In this document: positions 36,190-45,324 of the stretch, piece after piece
How positions within the stretch are numbered: position 1 is the stretch's first letter
How the letters are laid out: each line of letters starts with the position of its first letter
The notes under the pieces: generated by a model
What the model was told of the DNA's origin: nothing
The model's database searches: none
Seen by the model: the letters and a program-made list of their open reading frames with translations, nothing else
Made by a program: the position numbers and the translations under genes
Origin: Paraburkholderia sp. BL10I2N1
GTDB taxonomy: Bacteria > Pseudomonadota > Gammaproteobacteria > Burkholderiales > Burkholderiaceae
Length of the DNA stretch: 64,000 nt
Reading direction: 5' to 3'
Assembly: GCF_004361815.1 (NCBI RefSeq)
Contig: NZ_SNWA01000001.1
Coordinates: 2,418,001 to 2,482,000 of the forward strand

Positions 36190-36546
36190 CTTTTTCTCTC
36201 CCTTTGAATCAACCGCGGATGGCTGCGTGCCGCAGCGCCGGGGTCGTCATGGATATTGCTTACGCGGTCCATGAAAACATTCTAAGGGGAATCCGGCGTG
36301 CGAGCCGGTCCGTGCCCTGGCTCTTTACCAGGTCCGGTGCGGGCGCAGCCGTCATTTCAGACTGCGTGGAAAAGCGACGGCGGTGTGTTGCGACCTGGCA
36401 CCGCTCGCGCCGAAGTGCGGCATAGGGTGCAAGGTCGGCGACAGGAAGATTACCGGTCTGAGCATTCGCGCAGCCATCGGGGCGATGGCTGCGCGGTTCC
36501 GGCAAACCTCAGCTTTCAACTGCCTGTTCAGTCGTTTTTTCAGCGT
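36190..36546. other. 357-bp gap with a 13-bp GC hairpin
   Basis: Between the PLD lipoprotein gene (starting leftward at 36189) and the MATE gene's 3' end. CGCGCAGCCATCG/CGATGGCTGCGCG (36467-36479 and 36483-36495) forms a hairpin but lacks a T run on either strand. No gene was recognised. Confidence 0.7.
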
Positions 36547-37950
36547 TTACGGGGTAAATCCCGGGTCGGCCGCCGGCACCTGCCGCAAGCTCAGGCGGTG
36601 AAAGCGCAGCGTCATGAGCAGCGCGACGCTGGCGAGACCTGCCGCAAGTCCCCACCAGAGGCCGCGGGCTCCCAGCCCGAAATGGAACGCGAGCGTATAG
36701 CCGGTCGGAAAACCGATGCCCCAGTAGCCCAGTGCGGCCACCATCATCGGTACGCGCGTGTCCTTCAGGCCGCGCAGGCAGCCCGACCCGACTGTCTGCA
36801 TTCCGTCGACGATCTGGAAGATTGCCGCGACACCGAGCAGGGAGGTCGCGAGCTTGACGGTCGCTGCGTTCGCCGGGTTATCCAGATGCAGGTAGAGACC
36901 CACGATCGCATGCGGCGCCAGAACCAGCACCATCCCCGACATCGTCATGAACCCGACGCCCAGCGCGAGCGCCACGAAACCGGCGTGGCGCGCGGCGAGG
37001 GGCTGCCCGGCCCCGACCCAGAATCCGACCCGCACGTTCGCCGCCTGGCCGATGGCGAGCGGCACCATAAACGCAACCGAAGCCACGTTCAACGCGATCT
37101 GATGCGCGGCGAGTTGCGCTTCGCCAAGCAGTCCGACCATCAGGCCGGTCGCGAGAAAGAGCGTCGACTCGACGCCGTAAGTGATCGCCACCGGCCAGCC
37201 GATACCGAACAGTTCGCCCATCAGCGGCACATTGGGCCGTGTGGCGGTCACGAAATGCCTGAAGCGCGGCCGCAGATGCAGCAGCGCCATCAGCACGATC
37301 GCCGTCATCCAGACGGTGATTGTGGTCGCCGCCGCCGAGCCGAGAAAGCCGAGCCGCGGCAGGCCGTAAGCGCCGTGGATCAGACCGTAGTTCAGGAACG
37401 CATTGACGCCGACGCCGCCAATCGACACCCACAGCAAGCGCTTCGCGGCCCCGATGGCGGGCAGGAACGAGCGCATCAGGCCGATGCCGATCAGGCTGCC
37501 CGGCGCACCCCAGCGCAGCACCGCGGTGTACTCGCCGACGTTATGGGCGAGCACGGTCGGCTCGCCGAATGCATTCAGGAGCGGCGTGGCGAAGGACAGT
37601 AACGCGAAGCCCGGCACCGACAGCAGGATCGAAAGCACGAGGCCGGTCCAGTAGATATGGGGCACGCGGTCTTCGGCCTGTGCACCGCGGGCGTGCGCAA
37701 CGCTCACGCTGACGGATGTCAGCACGCCCTGCAGCAGCGTCACGACGACGAAAAACAGATTCGCGCCTAGGCCGCCGGCGGCCAGTGCGTCCGGGCCGAG
37801 TGAGCCGAGCAGGATGGTGTCGGTGACGCCCATTGCCATCTGCGACAGCTGGGCGATGGCGAGCGGTGCAGCGAGGCGGGCGGTATCGGCTGCGTGGCGG
37901 GTGAGCGTGGGAGGCCGGGCGGCGACGCGGGAAAAACCAGACTGGGTCAT
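36547..37950 (-). CDS. MATE family efflux transporter
   Basis: 467 residues from the Met at 37950; a start at 37992 is possible. Twelve hydrophobic segments in two similar halves; the first half has MAMGVTDTILLGSLGPDALAA and the LFFVVVTLLQGVL region of NorM-type Na+/H+ antiporters. It would export cationic drugs. The C-terminal arm ends PAADPGFTP, with no extra domain. Confidence 0.9.
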   Translation of the reverse strand: MTQSGFSRVAARPPTLTRHAADTARLAAPLAIAQLSQMAMGVTDTILLGSLGPDALAAGGLGANLFFVVVTLLQGVLTSVSVSVAHARGAQAEDRVPHIYWTGLVLSILLSVPGFALLSFATPLLNAFGEPTVLAHNVGEYTAVLRWGAPGSLIGIGLMRSFLPAIGAAKRLLWVSIGGVGVNAFLNYGLIHGAYGLPRLGFLGSAAATTITVWMTAIVLMALLHLRPRFRHFVTATRPNVPLMGELFGIGWPVAITYGVESTLFLATGLMVGLLGEAQLAAHQIALNVASVAFMVPLAIGQAANVRVGFWVGAGQPLAARHAGFVALALGVGFMTMSGMVLVLAPHAIVGLYLHLDNPANAATVKLATSLLGVAAIFQIVDGMQTVGSGCLRGLKDTRVPMMVAALGYWGIGFPTGYTLAFHFGLGARGLWWGLAAGLASVALLMTLRFHRLSLRQVPAADPGFTP

Positions 37951-38075
37951 GAACGAGGGGCGCGGAATGTCGTCCGCATCGCTTTCTGCCAAAACAGAGA
38001 GCTTATTGCCTGCGCGTGCCTGTGTCGATCATCAGGCACATTTTTGGTGCGATTTCTTTCGGAATCCCTGCGCCG

Positions 38076-38294
38076 CTACGCTTCGTGGACCGCGATTCGC
38101 GTGTCGCCAAGCAGCACGACCTGACCTGCGCGGATCTTGCAGGTCTTGCGTAGCTCGACCTGGCCGTCGACCGTCACCGCGCCCGAGGCAACGATCAGCT
38201 TCGCTGAGCCGCCGCTGTCGGCGAGTCCGGTGATCTTCAGAAGATTGTGCAGTTCGACGTAGTCGCCGGTCAGCATGAAATCGAGGTTAGGCAT
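38076..38294 (-). CDS. S4 domain RNA-binding protein
   Basis: 72 residues from MPNLDFMLTGDYVELHNLLK, or five codons longer from 38309. A single S4 fold (LLKITGLADSGGSAKLIVASGAVTVDGQVELRKTCKIRAG) as in the YbcJ/RlbA family. Binds structured RNA, probably ribosomal. It is divergent from the helicase gene. Confidence 0.85.
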   Translation of the reverse strand: MPNLDFMLTGDYVELHNLLKITGLADSGGSAKLIVASGAVTVDGQVELRKTCKIRAGQVVLLGDTRIAVHEA

Positions 38295-38417
38295 GGTGCG
38301 CACCGGCAAAAGGCATCGTGGGAAGGGTTCGCATCATAAGCCAGAAGAGTCGTACGCGCAGCCCGCGTGCCAGCTTCGTTGCGCATCGGCCGCAAAAAGG
38401 GCGCTTGTCGCGGTGGG

Positions 38418-38433
38418 TTGTATGGATATACAG
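38418..38433 (+). promoter_or_regulatory. LexA-like (SOS) box before the helicase gene
   Basis: TTGTATGGATATACAG (TTGT-N8-ACAG) followed by TA matches the CTGT-N8-ACAG core at all but one of its eight fixed bases. It lies 36 bp upstream of the GTG start of a UvrD-like helicase; uvrD is SOS-controlled in E. coli. Confidence 0.55.
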
Positions 38434-38468
38434 TATGCCTCGCCGCCCATTTTGCCTTTTCGACCATC

Positions 38469-40613
38469 GTGCCTCCTGTCGCCGATTCCCCGTCTTTCGA
38501 TGCCGCCGTCGACGTTCACGCCTACCTGGCAAAGCTCAACGACGCGCAGCGCGCGGCCGTCGAATATGGCGCGGACGATGCGGCACGTATCGCTGGTGCG
38601 CTGCTCGTCATCGCCGGAGCCGGTTCGGGCAAGACGAATACGCTTGCACATCGCGTGGCGCATCTCGTGGTGAAAGGCGCCGACCCGCGCCGCATCCTGC
38701 TTCTGACTTTTTCTCGCCGCGCCGCGCAGGAAATGACCCGGCGCGTCACGCGCATCGCGGGTGCGGCGCTCGGCGCGCGCGCTGCGATCGCGCAGGGGCT
38801 GACGTGGTCGGGCACGTTTCACAGTGTCGGTGCGCGTCTGTTGCGCGAATACGCGGATCTGATCGGGCTGTCGCCCGCCTTCACGATCAACGACCGCGAA
38901 GACTCCGCCGACCTGATGAACCTCGTCCGCCACGAACTGGGGCTGTCGGCGAAAGAGCGGCGGTTTCCGGCGAAGAACACCTGCTTCTCGATCTATTCGC
39001 GCGTCGTCAACACCGGCCGGTCGCTCACGGATGTGCTGGAGAGCGCGTTTCCGTGGTGCCGCGAATGGGAAGCAGACCTGCGCGCGCTGTTCGCCGCGTA
39101 CGTCGTGGCCAAGCAGACGCAAAGCGTGCTCGACTACGACGATCTGCTGCTCTACTGGTCGCACATGGCAGCGGAGCCGTCGATTGCCGCGGACCTGTCG
39201 GGGCGCTTCGATCACGTGCTCGTCGACGAGTATCAGGACACCAACCGCCTGCAGGCGTCGATCCTGCTCGCGCTGAAGCCCGATGGGCGCGGCCTGACGG
39301 TGGTCGGTGACGACGCCCAGTCGATCTATTCGTTTCGCGGCGCGACGGTGCGCAACATCCTCGATTTCCCGGCGCATTTCGATCCGCCCGCGAAGCAGAT
39401 CACGCTCGAACGCAATTACCGTTCGACACAGCCGATTCTCGCCGCTTCGAACGCGGTCATCGATCTTGCGGCCGAGCGCTTCACCAAGAATCTGTGGACC
39501 GATCGCGCGTCAGCGCAGCGCCCGCGCCTCGTGACGGTCGCGGATGAGGCCGATCAGGCGCGCTACGTCGTAGAAAAGGTGCTTGAAGCGCGTGAAGAAG
39601 GCATGAAGCTGAAAGCGCAGGCGGTGCTGTTCCGGGCAGCACATCACAGTGCCGCGCTCGAGATCGAACTGACCCGCCGGAATATCCCGTTCGTCAAGTT
39701 CGGCGGGCTCAAGTTTCTCGACTCAGTCCATGTGAAGGACGTGCTCGCCGTGTTGCGCTGGGCGGAGAATCCGCGTGACCGCGTCGCGGGTTTTCGCGTC
39801 GTACAGCTTCTGCCCGGCATCGGCCCGGCAACGGCGACGCGCGTGCTCGATCAGGTTGCCGGGCAAGTCAGCGCAGGCGCCAGTACCTGCGCGGAACACG
39901 CGCCCGCGGCGCTGGCGTCGTTCGCGCCGCCGACGCGTGCTGCTGAACACTGGCAACCGTTCGTTGCGCTGATGTCCCGCCTGTGCGGCCGCCAGTCGGC
40001 GTGGCCAGCCGAATTCGAACTGATCCGCCGCTGGTATGAGCCGCACCTGGAGCGCAATCACGAGGACGCCGCGATCCGCCACGGCGATGTGCTGCAGATG
40101 GAGAGCATTGCGGGCACGTATGCGTCGCGCGAGCGGTTTCTGACCGAGCTGACACTCGACCCTCCCGACGCCACCAGCGATGAATCCGGCGTGCCGCTAA
40201 TCGATGAAGACTATCTGATCCTGTCGACCATCCATTCGGCGAAGGGTCAGGAGTGGCGCAATGTGTTTGTGTTGAACGGTGTCGACGGCTGCATTCCGTC
40301 CGATCTCGGCACCGGTAGCGATGAAGAACTGGATGAGGAGCGCCGCCTGTTGTACGTCGCGATGACGCGGGCCAAGGAAGATCTGCATATCGTCGTGCCG
40401 CAGCGATTCTATGTCCATAACCAGACGCAACTGGGCGACCGTCACGTGTGGGCGTCGCGTACGCGCTTCATTCCGGCGCATCTGATGCCACTTTTCGACG
40501 CGCACGCATGGCCGCCGGTACCGTTGGCCGCCGTGCCGACAGCCGCAGGTCTTGCCGCGGCCGCGCAGGCCAAAATCGAGATTGCGGCGAAGCTGAGGAA
40601 GATGTGGGATTGA
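38469..40613 (+). CDS. UvrD/Rep-family DNA helicase (superfamily 1)
   Basis: 714 residues from a GTG at 38469, chosen because the earlier ATG frame runs through the LexA-like box. SF1 motifs in order: LNDAQRAAVEYG (Q), VIAGAGSGKTNT (Walker A), HVLVDEYQDTN (DExx), GDDAQSIYSFRGA (III), LERNYRSTQPI (IV), STIHSAKGQEWRNVFVL (V) and YVAMTRAKEDLHI (VI). A 3'-5' helicase likely in recombination or repair; it is divergent from UvrD by length and the NNAT spacing and could be any of the additional UvrD-like helicases. Confidence 0.92.
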   Translation: MPPVADSPSFDAAVDVHAYLAKLNDAQRAAVEYGADDAARIAGALLVIAGAGSGKTNTLAHRVAHLVVKGADPRRILLLTFSRRAAQEMTRRVTRIAGAALGARAAIAQGLTWSGTFHSVGARLLREYADLIGLSPAFTINDREDSADLMNLVRHELGLSAKERRFPAKNTCFSIYSRVVNTGRSLTDVLESAFPWCREWEADLRALFAAYVVAKQTQSVLDYDDLLLYWSHMAAEPSIAADLSGRFDHVLVDEYQDTNRLQASILLALKPDGRGLTVVGDDAQSIYSFRGATVRNILDFPAHFDPPAKQITLERNYRSTQPILAASNAVIDLAAERFTKNLWTDRASAQRPRLVTVADEADQARYVVEKVLEAREEGMKLKAQAVLFRAAHHSAALEIELTRRNIPFVKFGGLKFLDSVHVKDVLAVLRWAENPRDRVAGFRVVQLLPGIGPATATRVLDQVAGQVSAGASTCAEHAPAALASFAPPTRAAEHWQPFVALMSRLCGRQSAWPAEFELIRRWYEPHLERNHEDAAIRHGDVLQMESIAGTYASRERFLTELTLDPPDATSDESGVPLIDEDYLILSTIHSAKGQEWRNVFVLNGVDGCIPSDLGTGSDEELDEERRLLYVAMTRAKEDLHIVVPQRFYVHNQTQLGDRHVWASRTRFIPAHLMPLFDAHAWPPVPLAAVPTAAGLAAAAQAKIEIAAKLRKMWD

Positions 40614-40692
40614 CCGCTTGCCGGACGGGCGCCGCCGTCGCGGTCGCCCGTTCATGTTTGCTTTTACCGCGTCTTTACCGCGTTTTTGCCTG

Positions 40693-41451
40693 TTAGCGCG
40701 ATTGCCGTTGCTGCGTTCGCGGCAGCGGCGTAAAGAAATTGCGTAGCCACGCGGCGAGCCGCGTAAACACGTCGTAGGGTTCTTCGACGAAGAGCTCCGG
40801 CTTAAGAAGGCGCAGATACTCCATGACCTGCTGCGCTTCCTGTTTCTGGAACGAGCCGTGCGAGAGGCCGAGCCGCAACAGACCGCGCAGTTCGCCGAGC
40901 TTTTCACGTGCAGTGCTGCCGACGCTCGTCTCGCAGCCGACCTTCGCCTCGTACACCCGCTGACGGAGTGATTCCGCGAGCCGCCACGCCGGCGTCTGCA
41001 TCTGCTCCTCCAGCACCTGGATGTCCTGCGCCGCTGACTTGATCTGCGCTGCAAGCGGGTCGATCAGCGACGCTTCACCTTGCGCTTCGTTGACGATCGC
41101 CGTTGCCCAGTCGCGGCATTGCTTCGCAAGCTCTTCCGGCGTCCATTCGGAGCGGGCCGCGAAACCGAAGCCGAATTCGGTGGCCTGCCGCATCAGGATC
41201 GCGACGACGTCGGGGAATTCCTTGTCGAGCGTGCGCTTGGCCCATGCATACTGGCCGCCCTGCAACATACGCTGCACGGCGTGTTCCGTTAGCGGGACCA
41301 TGTTGTCCAGCAGCTTGGCGCGCAGAAAATCCTCGAACGACGGCGTCGCAAATTGCGGATCGAGCTTCAGCGAGACGCGCAGGAAAGCATCGAAATCCTT
41401 ACGCAGCGACGCGACGGTTTCGTCCTTCAGTGCAAGGGTGATCTGGCCCAT
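40693..41451 (-). CDS. Conserved hypothetical protein
   Basis: 252 residues from MGQITLALKDETVASLRKDFDA. Mostly helical, with charged segments (e.g. ERLGQVLEEQM-like coiled coil near 120-150) and no signal peptide, membrane segment or recognisable catalytic motif. The C-terminus is basic (PRTQQRQSR). It is convergent with the UvrD-like helicase gene, ending 79 bp from it, and codon use looks normal, so it is a real gene of unknown function. Confidence 0.7.
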   Translation of the reverse strand: MGQITLALKDETVASLRKDFDAFLRVSLKLDPQFATPSFEDFLRAKLLDNMVPLTEHAVQRMLQGGQYAWAKRTLDKEFPDVVAILMRQATEFGFGFAARSEWTPEELAKQCRDWATAIVNEAQGEASLIDPLAAQIKSAAQDIQVLEEQMQTPAWRLAESLRQRVYEAKVGCETSVGSTAREKLGELRGLLRLGLSHGSFQKQEAQQVMEYLRLLKPELFVEEPYDVFTRLAAWLRNFFTPLPRTQQRQSR

Positions 41452-41787
41452 ATCTTCTTCCCGATTGGTCGTACCGCGCTGCGTCCTCCAGGCGTTGCCG
41501 GCTGCGACCTGCCCCGTGAGAGGCGACGCCGGACGCATCGCGCGTTGGTCCCTGCTTCCCGGCACGACCGGCGGAAATGCCGGTCCGACAAGCGGACTTC
41601 GACTGTTTATCGGCGGGGGAGGGAGAAACTTGAGCCGCGTGTAAGGTTCTGTGCGCGGATGTAATGTGCAGCGGGCTCAGACGGGCCAGTCGACAAAAAA
41701 GGCGCGCAGCGGGCGAGACGGGCAGGGCGAGTGCGCCAGCCGCCGCCGTGTCTCCGGCAGGCGGCTGAATGCGCCGACGTGTGCCCG

Positions 41788-42111
41788 TTACTTGAGCACG
41801 ACGCCTTGCCACAGGAAGAACGTGGCGAGGCCGACCGCGATGGTCAGCAGGGGCCGCCGCGTCAACGCACTGACGACGACGGCGGCCAGCGCGCCGACCA
41901 GTTGCGGGTTGCGCCAGGTCAGTTCGGCGCCGTTGCCATGTGGCGACACGGCCATCGGCACGATGATCGCGGTCAGCACCGTAACCGGGACGAACCCAAG
42001 CGCCGTGCGCACGAGGGGCGGAAATACCAGCCGCTCGCCGACGATGAAGACAGTCGTGCGGATCAGCAAGGTGATCACGGCCATGCCGAGAATGATCAGG
42101 ACGTAGTTCAT
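41788..42111 (-). CDS. azlD: AzlD family branched-chain amino acid exporter subunit
   Basis: 107 residues from MNYVLIILGMAVITLLIRTTVFIVGE; three to four membrane helices, the small partner of AzlC. The start codon overlaps the AzlC stop by 4 bases, so translation is coupled. With AzlC it exports branched-chain amino acids and analogues such as azaleucine. Confidence 0.92.
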   Translation of the reverse strand: MNYVLIILGMAVITLLIRTTVFIVGERLVFPPLVRTALGFVPVTVLTAIIVPMAVSPHGNGAELTWRNPQLVGALAAVVVSALTRRPLLTIAVGLATFFLWQGVVLK

Positions 42112-42836
42112 CGCGTCGCCTCCACGGCATGCTGGCGCGGCGCACGCGGCCGCGACAGCGCAACGCCGACCGCGACAGCGACGAGCACCGCGCCGAGCAG
42201 TCCGAGCTTGTATGGCCAGTCCTGCCAGAAGAACGCGAGCGCGCCCGCCGTTGCCGCCGCCGCGATATAGCGAAACGCGACGAGCTGGGGCACGACAATG
42301 GCGATGAAGGTTGCGACCATCGCGAAATCGAGGCCGAGCGACTGCAAGCCGGGAAAGGCCGCGCCGAACAGCAGTCCGGCGAGCGTCCAGATCTGCCAGT
42401 TCACGTACATCGACACACCTGAGCCGAGGAAATGGTACGGCCCGATCGAGCCGGGAGGTTTGCGGCGATAGTGCGCCCACGCGACGGCGAATACCTCATC
42501 CGTCAGCATGCTGCCGAGCACGAGACGCCAGCGCAGCGGCAGATGCGCGACATAGGGTGCAAGCGTCGCGCTATAGAGCACGTGACGCAGGTTGACGACG
42601 AAGGTGGTTGCCCACAGCACAATGAAGCTCGCGTTCCCCGCGAGGAGTCCGACGGCGATGAATTGCGCCGAGCCGGCGAACACGGCAAGCGACATCAACT
42701 GGCCGTGCCAGAGATGGAGCGGCCCGGAGGTGACGAGCGTGCCGAAGATCACGCCGAAGGGCGCGGCGCCGATCATCATCGGGATGGTGTCGCGGGCTCC
42801 AGCGACGAATTCATGGAAATGGCTGGGCTGGGTCAA
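42108..42836 (-). CDS. azlC: AzlC family branched-chain amino acid exporter subunit
   Basis: 242 residues from a TTG at 42836 with an AAGGAG site 6 bases before it; no ATG fits. FVAGARDTIPMMIGAAPFGVIFGTLV and FAGSAQFIAVGLL are typical of AzlC permeases (LIV-E family). Its AraC-type neighbour at 43007-43840 may regulate it, as in many azlCD loci. Confidence 0.92.
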   Translation of the reverse strand: MTQPSHFHEFVAGARDTIPMMIGAAPFGVIFGTLVTSGPLHLWHGQLMSLAVFAGSAQFIAVGLLAGNASFIVLWATTFVVNLRHVLYSATLAPYVAHLPLRWRLVLGSMLTDEVFAVAWAHYRRKPPGSIGPYHFLGSGVSMYVNWQIWTLAGLLFGAAFPGLQSLGLDFAMVATFIAIVVPQLVAFRYIAAAATAGALAFFWQDWPYKLGLLGAVLVAVAVGVALSRPRAPRQHAVEATR

Positions 42837-43006
42837 TCTCTCTTCTCCTTTGAACAAGGAGCGTAGCCATCTACAGCCATCGGGGCTTGTACGTTCTTGC
42901 GGTTCCCTTTTGTCCAGTGTGGGCGGGACTCCGGCCCGGCCCGAATCAACCTTGACGCAGCCCCACGATCCAGCGCTGGTCAACCCCGGCCAGCCCCGGC
43001 TCAGCC

Positions 43007-43840
43007 TTAGGCCGATGCCGCTTGCCAGCGCCCTGGCGGCACGCCGAACATACGGCGGAAATGCCGCGTGAAATGGCTCTGATCGGTGAAGCCGCTAGCT
43101 GCTGCGACCTCCGTGACCGATGCGCCGGCCCGCAAAGGCCCGAGTGCGCGCTGCAAACGGATCTGGTTGCGCCATGCGTGTGGCGGCAGGCCGGTCGCCT
43201 GTGTGAAAAGGCGTGCCGCATGGAACGGCGACAAGCCGACCGTGCTGGCCAGATCGGCAAGCTGGAGGGGCGCCGCGAGGTCGCTGGTCAGTTGCGCCTG
43301 CATCGTCGCCACGCGGGGATCGTGCGCGGCAACCCGCGGCGTTTCGGGCCGCGTGCGGCCGTAGCGGACGAGCAGCGTCGACAGCGCATCGAGCATGGCG
43401 GTTTCGGCGGCAAGCGGGTCGTCGCCGGCTTCGAGCAGACGGTGCGCCTGCCGCAGCCGTTGCGCGAGATCCGCGTCGCGGATGACCTCGGGATCGAACC
43501 AGGGCAACGGTTGTGGCCTGCCGGCAAGGTCGTTTGCCAGCTCGTGAATGAAATCGACCGGCGCATACATCACGCGATACCGCCAGCCCGCATCGACTGC
43601 ACGCGAGCCAGTGTGCAACTCGCCCGGATTGATGATCGGCACGCTGCCCGCCTCGGCAACATAGTTGGCGCCGCGATACCGGTAGGTTTCCGCGCCCGCT
43701 TCGATGACGGGAATCGCGTACGCGTCGTGCCAGTGCGGCGTGAACTCGTGATCGTGGTATTCGGCAGTGAGCATGTCCGCGCCGGGCAAAAGCGGCGTGC
43801 GCCAGTAGCGGGCGGAATCGCGGAAACGGGTGGACGTCAT
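43007..43840 (-). CDS. AraC family transcriptional regulator
   Basis: 277 residues. Cupin-like N-terminal arm (HDHEFTPHWHDAYAIPVIEAGAETYRYRG) and C-terminal AraC domain (LADLASTVGLSPFHAARLFTQATGLPPHAWRNQIRLQRAL, then EVAAASGFTDQSHFTRHFRRMFGVPPGRW). The place just upstream of azlC on the same strand suggests control of azlCD. Confidence 0.93.
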   Translation of the reverse strand: MTSTRFRDSARYWRTPLLPGADMLTAEYHDHEFTPHWHDAYAIPVIEAGAETYRYRGANYVAEAGSVPIINPGELHTGSRAVDAGWRYRVMYAPVDFIHELANDLAGRPQPLPWFDPEVIRDADLAQRLRQAHRLLEAGDDPLAAETAMLDALSTLLVRYGRTRPETPRVAAHDPRVATMQAQLTSDLAAPLQLADLASTVGLSPFHAARLFTQATGLPPHAWRNQIRLQRALGPLRAGASVTEVAAASGFTDQSHFTRHFRRMFGVPPGRWQAASA

Positions 43841-43901
43841 GATGAAAATCCGGCTGAATCCAGCAGTCTAACGCGGGCAGAGGACGGATGAGCGGTCCAT
43901 G

Positions 43902-44399
43902 TTATTTCAGCGGAATGGGTGTGCCGGCCGGCACCGGCACAGCGCTGACGCTGTTTTTCGGGCTGCCGGTCGCGACCCGGTCGCTGTAGGTCAGATACAC
44001 AAGCGTATTGCGCTTCGAATCGGCAACGCGCACGACGTGCAGCGTTTTGAAAATGAGCGACATGCGTTCTGAGAACACGTCTGACTGTTGTTTCACCGGT
44101 CTGTTGAAGTGGATTGCGCCGACCTGCCGGCAGGCGATCGCCGCTTCCGTCGGATCTTCTGCAATACCGAGCGTGCCCTTGATGCCGCCCGTGCGCGCCC
44201 GCGAGACATAGCAGGTGATACCGGCCACGTCCGGATCGTCGTAGGCCTCGACAACCACGCGGTCCGAGCCGGTCAGATGGAAATTGGTGTTGACGCTGCC
44301 GATCTCCTCGCTGTGTGCCAGCGGCGCGAGCAACAACATCGGAGCGGTCACAATGGCCAGAGCGGCCATCAGCGACGCGCTGAACGGATTGCGTTTCAT
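43902..44399 (-). CDS. creA: CreA family protein
   Basis: 165 residues with a signal peptide (1-30). [38 protein letters not shown] and [13 protein letters not shown] are CreA signatures. It is a periplasmic protein of unknown function; the creBCD genes of the E. coli cre regulon are not here. Confidence 0.93.
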   Translation of the reverse strand: MKRNPFSASLMAALAIVTAPMLLLAPLAHSEEIGSVNTNFHLTGSDRVVVEAYDDPDVAGITCYVSRARTGGIKGTLGIAEDPTEAAIACRQVGAIHFNRPVKQQSDVFSERMSLIFKTLHVVRVADSKRNTLVYLTYSDRVATGSPKNSVSAVPVPAGTPIPLK

Positions 44400-44580
44400 C
44401 GTCGTTCCACAGAAAAAAGCGTCATCCTATACCGTCGGCGAGTCGCGTAGCGCGGTTTGACAGTCGTAACCGCCCCTTTTATATTTCATGGTCTGACCAA
44501 CTTTACCAATGAAGCCAGGTGTAAGGATGCACGCGTAGCAGTTAGCGCGATGTCGCTTCACCCGCTCATTCATCATTCCA

Positions 44581-45324
44581 ATGAAGGTTGCGCTTTTCAT
44601 TCCCTGCTTTATCGATGCCTTCTATCCCGAAGTCGGCATCGCGACGCTCGAACTGCTCGAACATTTCAGTATCGACGTCGACTATCCACAGGAGCAGACC
44701 TGCTGCGGCCAGCCGATGGCCAACAGCGGTGCCCATGCCGAGGCCGCCGGTGCGGAAGGCGTGTTCGCGCGAAACTTCGCGGGCTACGACTACATCGTGG
44801 GACCGTCGGCGAGCTGCATCAATCACGTGCGCGACCATCTGACGGCGATCGAGCAGGCCGCCGCAGTGACCAAAGTGCGCGCGAGCGCCTTCGAGCTGGT
44901 CGAATTCCTTCACGATGTGGTGGGCGCGCGCGAGTTTCCGTGGGCAGAGTTTCCGCATCGGGTCGGCTTGCACAACAGTTGCAGCGCCTTGCGGCATCTT
45001 GGCGAAGCTTCGGTCTCGGAGATTGCCGGGACGCCGTTCTCGAAGCCGCGCACGTTGCTGGAGGGTGTGAAGGGCATCGAATTGGTCAGTCCCACGCGAC
45101 CGGATGAGTGCTGCGGCTTCGGCGGTACGTTTTCGGTGACTGAAGAGCCAGTCTCGGTGCGCATGGGGCAGGACAAGGTGCGCGATCATCTGAACGCGGG
45201 TGCGCAATACATCGTGTCGGCCGACATGTCGTGTCTGATGCATCAGCAAGGCTGCGCCGAACGGATGAAAGCCGATGCGCGCTTCATCCATATCGCCCAG
45301 GTGCTGAACGGAGCGCGCGAATGA
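44581..45324 (+). CDS. lutA: LutA/YkgE, lactate utilisation Fe-S subunit
   Basis: 247 residues. Two CCG domains of the Fe-S/heterodisulfide reductase type (QTCCGQPMANSG and PDECCGFGGTFSV, plus LHNSCSALR). Part of the LutABC L-lactate dehydrogenase complex. The stop overlaps the lutB start (ATGA). Confidence 0.93.
   Translation: MKVALFIPCFIDAFYPEVGIATLELLEHFSIDVDYPQEQTCCGQPMANSGAHAEAAGAEGVFARNFAGYDYIVGPSASCINHVRDHLTAIEQAAAVTKVRASAFELVEFLHDVVGAREFPWAEFPHRVGLHNSCSALRHLGEASVSEIAGTPFSKPRTLLEGVKGIELVSPTRPDECCGFGGTFSVTEEPVSVRMGQDKVRDHLNAGAQYIVSADMSCLMHQQGCAERMKADARFIHIAQVLNGARE

Noticed and set aside
36467..36495. 13-bp hairpin as terminator of the MATE gene
   Set aside because: No T run follows on either strand and it is over 50 bp beyond the stop codon; kept only as a described inverted repeat.
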